Assembly: GCA_934247335.1 (NCBI GenBank)
Contig: CAKQJJ010000035.1
Coordinates: forward strand, 1 to 10,106
Source: an uncultured Clostridia bacterium
Lineage (GTDB): Bacteria > Bacillota > Clostridia > Christensenellales > Pumilibacteraceae
Reading direction: 5' to 3'
Length of the DNA: 10,106 nt
Below are positions 5,997 to 10,106 of this stretch, one piece after another. How positions within the stretch are numbered: position 1 is the first letter of the stretch; every line of letters starts with the position of its first letter. Made by a program: the position numbers and the translations under genes. The notes under the pieces are model-generated. The model had not been told where the DNA came from. It made no database searches and saw only the letters and a program-made list of their open reading frames with translations.

Positions 5997-6675
5997 CTTA
6001 TTCAACAGTATTTTCGGCGGAGACAGTCAGACCACCATTTCGGTGTGGAACTTCCTTTTGTGCATCGGCGTTTCGCTCGTGCTGGGCTGCGCGTACTATT
6101 TTGCGTATTCGTTTAAGAACAAAACCAGCTCAAGCTACAAAACTTCGCTCGTATTTCTGCCGCCCGTCGTTTGCGTCGTCATAATGATGGTAAGCGGCAA
6201 CATAGGTATAGGCGTGGCGATAGCGGGCGCGTTCTCGCTTATCCGATTCCGCTCGGCGCAAGGCTCGGCAAAGGAAATATGCGTGATATTCATGGCAATG
6301 TGCTCGGGGCTTATCGCGGGCGTTGGCTATCTCGCGTTTGCAGTGCTTTTCACCGTTCTCATGTGCGCGCTGGTAATCGGATCTAATCTCATTTTCAACG
6401 CAAAAGAGAAAAAGAGTCGCCGCAAAACGCTTAAAATAACCATTCCAGAAGACCTCGACTACACCGACGTCTTTGCCGATATTTTTGCCCGCTACACCGA
6501 TGAAAATCGACTTATGCAGGTAAAAACTTCCAATATGGGCAGCTTGTACAAGCTGACTTACGATATTACGCTAAAAAAGGACGTTACCGAAAAGCAATTC
6601 ATGGACGAGTTGCGCGTTCGTAACGGAAACCTTGAAATAATGATTTTACGGGAGGAACAGAACAATGTCTTGTAA
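5989..6675 (+). CDS. DUF4956 integral membrane protein
   Basis: This 228-residue membrane protein of unknown function is recognised by the conserved AGAFSLIRFRSAQGSAKEI segment (79-97), hallmark of the DUF4956 family. Four to five hydrophobic helices lie at roughly 20-39, 53-68, 70-86, 98-116 and 118-136. A basic stretch (KEKKSRRK, 139-146) follows, then a soluble C-terminal domain (about 147-222) with alternating strands and helices that looks ACT- or ferredoxin-like. The start codon is set by AGGAGAGG at 5975-5982, 6 nt upstream. The gene overlaps the VTC gene by 8 nt and the lipoprotein gene by 11 nt, so all three are probably translationally coupled. DUF4956 genes commonly sit beside VTC genes, which suggests that the pair works together at the membrane, with the tunnel enzyme on the cytoplasmic face. 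The family call is sound; the role is unknown. Confidence 0.88.
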   Translation: MGNLFNSIFGGDSQTTISVWNFLLCIGVSLVLGCAYYFAYSFKNKTSSSYKTSLVFLPPVVCVVIMMVSGNIGIGVAIAGAFSLIRFRSAQGSAKEICVIFMAMCSGLIAGVGYLAFAVLFTVLMCALVIGSNLIFNAKEKKSRRKTLKITIPEDLDYTDVFADIFARYTDENRLMQVKTSNMGSLYKLTYDITLKKDVTEKQFMDELRVRNGNLEIMILREEQNNVL

Positions 6676-8644
6676 AACAACCTGGAAAAAATTGTTAACC
6701 GTTTTTACGTCGCTCGTGCTTGCGCTTGCGTTGACACTGGTTGCCGCATGTGCCGGCAATACCGGTTCGGGCAGCGGAAATAACGGCGGCACGACCGGCG
6801 GCGGATCTACCGAAACCGGTGGAGGCTCAGGTGAAACGGGCGGAGGCTCGGGTGAAACCGGAGGAGGCTCGGGTGAAACCGGAGGAGGTTCCGGTGAAAC
6901 GGGCGGAGGCTCGGGTGAAACGGGTGGAGATTCCGGCGAAAAGACCGACGTAACCTATATTCTTACGGAAAAAAATTCGACGACCATAACGGTTACCGCA
7001 ACCGTAGGCGAGAAAAGCTACGCTCTCACCGTCGAATACCCGGCAGGCAGCGCCTATGCGCTTGACGACCAAAGCGGAAAACTTACGCTTACTAATAATA
7101 CCGTTACGACCGACGAGCTTACCTATACGCTTTCCGGCGAATACTACGGCTCGCTTCAATTCGCTCTCGGCGACGACACGGCAGTCACTATCGAATTGTC
7201 GGGCGTAAAAATCGCATCCGACGACGATTGTCCGTTTTATATTTCCGGCGGCGACGAAGTGGATATTTCGGCTAAAAAAGACACCGAAAATTATATTTAC
7301 GACTATCGCTCGTCCGCAACCGAACAAAAAGCGGCGCTGTATTCCGAATGCGACTTAAAACTTAAAGGCGCAGGCTCGCTGACGGTTGCAAGCAACAGTT
7401 ACAACGGAATACATTGTAAAGACGATATTACCGTTCAGAAGCTCACCTTAAACGTGGACAGCTACGACGACGCTTTGAAAGGCAACGACGAAGTGAAGAT
7501 AAAATCGGGAGCCGTCACGCTTATTTCGCGTTACGCAGACGGAATAAAAACCAGCAGCACCGATTTGTCCGGTAAAGGAAATCAGAAAGGAAACGTAATT
7601 ATCGAAGACGGAATAGTCACCGTGTACGCCGCATACGACGCAATCGACGCGGCTTGCTCGGTGGAAATCGACGGCGGAGTAATAAACCTTATTACCGCAA
7701 AATATTCCGAATACACCGATGCTTCCGCTACGTATACCGAAACTCAAACCGTTTCCGCCTATGCGTTCGGCGGACCGGGCGGAGGATTCCCCGGCGGCGG
7801 TTTCAATCCGGGCGGCGGCGGAGGATTTAATCCCGGACCCGGACAGGAAGGCAATCCCGAAAAAACCGATTATTCGTGCAAAGGTATCAAATCCGGTAAC
7901 GAAATAACTGTTTCCGGCGGAGAAATAACGATTAAATCGGTTGACGACGACGTTCACGCAAACGACGACAACGCGCTTGAAAGCGGAGCTACGCCCACCG
8001 GCAACGTCACGATAAGCGGCGGAACGCTCACTCTTTACAGCGACGACGCCGCCGTTCACGGCGACGGTAAAGTGTTTATTTCTGCCGGAACGGTAAACGT
8101 TACGCACAGCTACGAAGGCGTTGAAGGCTCGGTAGTGGAAATAGCCGGCGGCAAAACGTCGATAATTTCCACCGACGACGGAGTAAACGGCACCGGTACT
8201 TCCGGATGCAGCATAGTAATTTCCGGCGGCGAATTGTACGTGTACGCGGGCGGCGACGGACTGGATTCCAACAGCACCGATTCTTACGGCGGAATTAATT
8301 TCACCGGCGGCAAATCTGTAATAATTTCCTACGGCAATGCCGACAGCGCAATCGACACCGAACGAGGCTATTCGTATTCGGGCGGCTACGTCGTCGCAAT
8401 CGGTCTTTCGGGCGGAATGAGCAGCGAATCGTACAATTGTTCAAACTTCGCAAAACACGGAAAAATAGCCGGATTATCGCTTAACAAAGATGCAATCGTC
8501 ACTGTATCCGGCGTGGCAAACGTAAAAATGCCCGTTTCCATGAGCGCTCTCGTGGTGGTTCTGGGCAGCACAGACGCCGAAATTGCAAGCGCGACTTCTT
8601 CAAGCGTCACGCTCGACGCAAACGGAGTGGGCTGGATAGCGTAA
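6665..8644 (+). CDS. Cthe_2159-like beta-helix surface lipoprotein
   Basis: This 659-residue protein is exported and lipid-anchored. A basic N-terminus (KTTWKK) and a hydrophobic core lead to the lipobox VAAC, with Cys29 as the lipidated residue. Next comes a Gly/Ser-rich linker with seven 7-residue repeats (about 45-93), then a large domain of stacked short strands separated by Asp/Gly turns such as YDDALKG, DDDVHAND, DDAAVHGDG, DDGVNG and GDGLDS. This is the pattern of the Cthe_2159 carbohydrate-binding family (Pfam PF14262), whose founding member from Clostridium thermocellum is a calcium-binding beta-helix that binds cellulose and acidic sugars. A Gly/Phe/Pro-rich insert (368-393) interrupts the domain. 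GGAGG at 6651-6655 precedes the ATG by 9 nt, inside the DUF4956 gene, which overlaps by 11 nt. It is the last gene of the operon. Ligand and partners are inferred from the family only. Confidence 0.88.
   Translation: MSCKTTWKKLLTVFTSLVLALALTLVAACAGNTGSGSGNNGGTTGGGSTETGGGSGETGGGSGETGGGSGETGGGSGETGGGSGETGGDSGEKTDVTYILTEKNSTTITVTATVGEKSYALTVEYPAGSAYALDDQSGKLTLTNNTVTTDELTYTLSGEYYGSLQFALGDDTAVTIELSGVKIASDDDCPFYISGGDEVDISAKKDTENYIYDYRSSATEQKAALYSECDLKLKGAGSLTVASNSYNGIHCKDDITVQKLTLNVDSYDDALKGNDEVKIKSGAVTLISRYADGIKTSSTDLSGKGNQKGNVIIEDGIVTVYAAYDAIDAACSVEIDGGVINLITAKYSEYTDASATYTETQTVSAYAFGGPGGGFPGGGFNPGGGGGFNPGPGQEGNPEKTDYSCKGIKSGNEITVSGGEITIKSVDDDVHANDDNALESGATPTGNVTISGGTLTLYSDDAAVHGDGKVFISAGTVNVTHSYEGVEGSVVEIAGGKTSIISTDDGVNGTGTSGCSIVISGGELYVYAGGDGLDSNSTDSYGGINFTGGKSVIISYGNADSAIDTERGYSYSGGYVVAIGLSGGMSSESYNCSNFAKHGKIAGLSLNKDAIVTVSGVANVKMPVSMSALVVVLGSTDAEIASATSSSVTLDANGVGWIA
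6797..6943 (+). repeat. Seven 21-bp tandem repeats encoding the lipoprotein linker
   Basis: Seven in-frame 21-bp units encode GGGSTET, five perfect copies of GGGSGET (6818-6922) and a degenerate final GGDSGEK. The units differ at third codon positions (for example TCA, TCG or TCC for Ser), so the array is not a very recent slippage product, although copy number could still vary between strains. The encoded stretch is flexible and hydrophilic, and would hold the beta-helix domain away from the membrane and across the cell wall. Confidence 0.9.
7766..7843 (+). other. Gly/Phe/Pro-rich insert within the beta-helix domain
   Basis: Residues 368-393 of the lipoprotein consist almost only of Gly with evenly placed Phe, Pro and Asn (pattern GGGFPGGGFNPGGGGGFNPG). 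It sits between two ordinary beta-helix rungs and is probably a disordered loop leaving the stack. Similar Gly-rich loops occur in other proteins of this type, to my knowledge. Confidence 0.8.
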
Positions 8645-8662
8645 AAATAAAGTAAAACGATA

Positions 8663-8697
8663 AAAGCCCCGATGTGAAGTAATTCCGTCGGGGCTTT
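8663..8697 (+). terminator. Rho-independent terminator of the VTC operon
   Basis: AAAGCCCCGA (8663-8672) pairs perfectly with TCGGGGCTTT (8688-8697) around a 15-nt loop, 18 nt after the lipoprotein stop codon. The T-run at the end is short (TTT), so the structure may be a moderate terminator that relies on the second hairpin just downstream. Confidence 0.75.
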
Positions 8698-8730
8698 CGT
8701 ATATCGAAATCGCAAAAAACTCTATTAAAT

Positions 8731-8780
8731 AAAAAAATATCCCCGCACAAACTTTTTTGGCTTATGCGGGGAATTTTTTT
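8731..8780. terminator. Bidirectional terminator between convergent operons
   Basis: TCCCCGCA (8740-8747) pairs with TGCGGGGA (8765-8772) around a 17-nt loop. Seven A (8731-8737) precede the stem and seven T (8774-8780) follow it, so transcripts from either strand end in a hairpin plus a U-run. It can serve the lipoprotein operon from the left and the PFOR gene from the right, whose stop codon is 27 nt away. Confidence 0.8.
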
Positions 8781-8806
8781 AACTTATTAAGCTCTCGGCT
8801 TTGGGA

Positions 8807-10106
8807 TTAGTCCTCGAGACCTGCTTTTTTCTTGTAGGTTTCAAGTCTGTTCTTAGCGTCGATTTCAGCCTGAGCAAACAACTTGTCTGCGATTTCGGGC
8901 TTGGATTTCTTGAGAGCGGTGTAACGGGTTTCGTGAGCCAGGAAGTCCTGATACGATCCGGTGGGTTCCTTGCTGTCGAGAGTGAAGGGGTTCTTGCCCT
9001 CGTCTGCAAGTTCGGGATTGTATCTGTACAGCTGCCAGTAGCCTGCTTCGACTGCTTTCTTGGTTTCAAGCTGTCCGTTGGACATATCGATACCGTGGTT
9101 GATGCAGGTAGCGTAGCAGATGACCAGCGAAGGACCGTGATATGCTTCGGCTTCGGTAAGAGCCTTGATAACCTGGTTCTTATCCGCACCCATAGCAACC
9201 TGAGCGACGTAAACGTAGCCGTAGCTCATAGCCATCATGCCGAGGTCCTTTTTCTTTACTCTCTTTCCGCCTGCTGCGAATTTAGCAACCGAGCCGGTAG
9301 GAGTGGACTTACTTGCCTGTCCGCCGGTGTTGGAGTAAACTTCGGTATCCACGACGAGCACGTTGACGTCTTCACCCGAAGCGAGAACGTGGTCGAGTCC
9401 GCCGTATCCGATATCGTATGCCCAGCCGTCGCCGCCGAAGATCCAGATAGAAGGCTTGGTAAGGCAGTCGAGGTTAGCCTTGATGTAATCGAGACCGGAA
9501 GCGGTTTCGTTTGCAAGAGCAGCCTTAACCTTATCGGAAGCGATCTTGGAGCCTTTTGCGTCGTCCTTGTTTTCCAGCCATTCGGCAAACGCCGCGTTGG
9601 TCTGTTCGTTTACGGTGTCGTAAGCGGCGCGCATATCGGATTCGATTTTTGCTCTTCTTGCCTTGTAAGCAAGGTTCATGCCGTAACCGAATTCGGCGTT
9701 GTCTTCAAACAAGCTGTTAGCCCATGCGGGACCGTGACCCTGCGCGTTCTTGGTGTAGGGGCAGGTGGGCGCCGATCCGCCGTAAATGGAGGAGCAGCCG
9801 GTTGCGTTTGCAACTACCATTCTGTCGCCGAACAACTGAGTAACCAGTTTGACGTAAGGAGTTTCGCCGCAGCCTGCGCATGCGCCGGAGAATTCAAACA
9901 ACGGCTGCAAGAACTGGCTTCCCTTGACGGAATCGGGCTTGAATTTAGCCGATACGTCTTTAAGCGAAATATGTTCGTGCGAGAAGTTGTAGTTTGCGTT
10001 TTCTGCGACTTCGAGCGAGCCGAACGGAACCATGGTAAGCGCCTTTTCCTTTGCGGGGCAGACGTTTGCGCAGCTTCCGCATCCGGTACAATCGAGGGGA
10101 GAGAGC
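8807..10106 (-). CDS. nifJ: Pyruvate:ferredoxin oxidoreductase, C-terminal part
   Basis: This is the C-terminal 432 residues of a homodimeric PFOR, which oxidises pyruvate and CoA to acetyl-CoA and CO2 while reducing ferredoxin in the cytoplasm of anaerobes. The full enzyme is usually about 1,170-1,200 residues, so roughly a third is present and the gene runs off the right edge. At the edge is the second cluster motif of the ferredoxin domain, CTGCGSCANVCP (Cys codons at 10088, 10079, 10070 and 10058). The catalytic domain follows: CAGCGE and ATGCSS supply proximal 4Fe-4S ligands, and GGDGWAYDIG with DTEVYSNTGGQ forms the thiamine diphosphate site. ATCINHG gives the last cluster cysteine. All expected ligands are intact. 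ATG at 10031-10033 is internal, since the frame continues upstream through the cluster motif. The gene converges on the VTC operon and is unlikely to be functionally linked. Confidence 0.96.
   Translation of the reverse strand, partial: LSPLDCTGCGSCANVCPAKEKALTMVPFGSLEVAENANYNFSHEHISLKDVSAKFKPDSVKGSQFLQPLFEFSGACAGCGETPYVKLVTQLFGDRMVVANATGCSSIYGGSAPTCPYTKNAQGHGPAWANSLFEDNAEFGYGMNLAYKARRAKIESDMRAAYDTVNEQTNAAFAEWLENKDDAKGSKIASDKVKAALANETASGLDYIKANLDCLTKPSIWIFGGDGWAYDIGYGGLDHVLASGEDVNVLVVDTEVYSNTGGQASKSTPTGSVAKFAAGGKRVKKKDLGMMAMSYGYVYVAQVAMGADKNQVIKALTEAEAYHGPSLVICYATCINHGIDMSNGQLETKKAVEAGYWQLYRYNPELADEGKNPFTLDSKEPTGSYQDFLAHETRYTALKKSKPEIADKLFAQAEIDAKNRLETYKKKAGLED

Noticed and set aside
6797..6943. 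Short tandem repeats as a possible CRISPR array
   Set aside because: Units are 21 bp, directly adjacent without spacers, in frame, and encode a Gly/Ser linker.

Overview
The window looks like a chromosomal stretch from a Gram-positive anaerobe of the Bacillota, most likely an uncultured gut-type Clostridia. The signs are strong AGGAGG-type ribosome binding sites, tight or overlapping genes, a pyruvate:ferredoxin oxidoreductase (PFOR), and a lipoprotein with a Gly/Ser/Glu/Thr linker. This placement is inferred from gene content and style; nothing in the window fixes the genus. No rRNA, tRNA, CRISPR array, IS element or phage gene was seen.

Layout, left to right. (1) Ion transport: a CPA2-type cation:proton antiporter (19-1479, possibly starting upstream of the window) and an MgtC-like membrane protein (1533-2294) lie on the same strand with a 53-nt gap, closed by a hairpin terminator. 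(2) The -35 box of a perfect-consensus housekeeping promoter sits in the loop of that hairpin. It drives a phosphomannomutase-like HAD protein (2394-3101). (3) A two-component system follows: an OmpR-type response regulator (3248-3922) and a histidine kinase (3919-5187), with ATGA overlap. (4) A three-gene operon follows, with each gene overlapping the next: a VTC-domain protein of the triphosphate-tunnel (polyphosphate polymerase) fold (5286-5996), a DUF4956 membrane protein (5989-6675), and a large lipoprotein with a Cthe_2159-like beta-helix (6665-8644). (5) Two terminators separate this rightward block from a leftward PFOR gene (8807 to the right edge), of which only the C-terminal third or so is present.

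The main point of the window is that regions 3 and 4 appear to be one regulated unit. Upstream of the response regulator and again upstream of the VTC gene is the same 35-bp element (29 of 35 bases identical). Each copy has two TTTAAG/TTTAAA half-sites exactly 11 bp apart and a -10 box exactly 16 bp after the start of the second half-site. Neither promoter has a good -35 box. The simplest reading is that the response regulator activates both its own operon and the VTC-DUF4956-lipoprotein operon. The kinase would then sense an envelope signal and control a tunnel-fold enzyme, its membrane partner and a surface-anchored beta-helix protein. VTC, DUF4956 and Cthe_2159-type genes are known to me as neighbours, often with CotH kinases, but their joint function is not established. 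No CotH gene is in this window.
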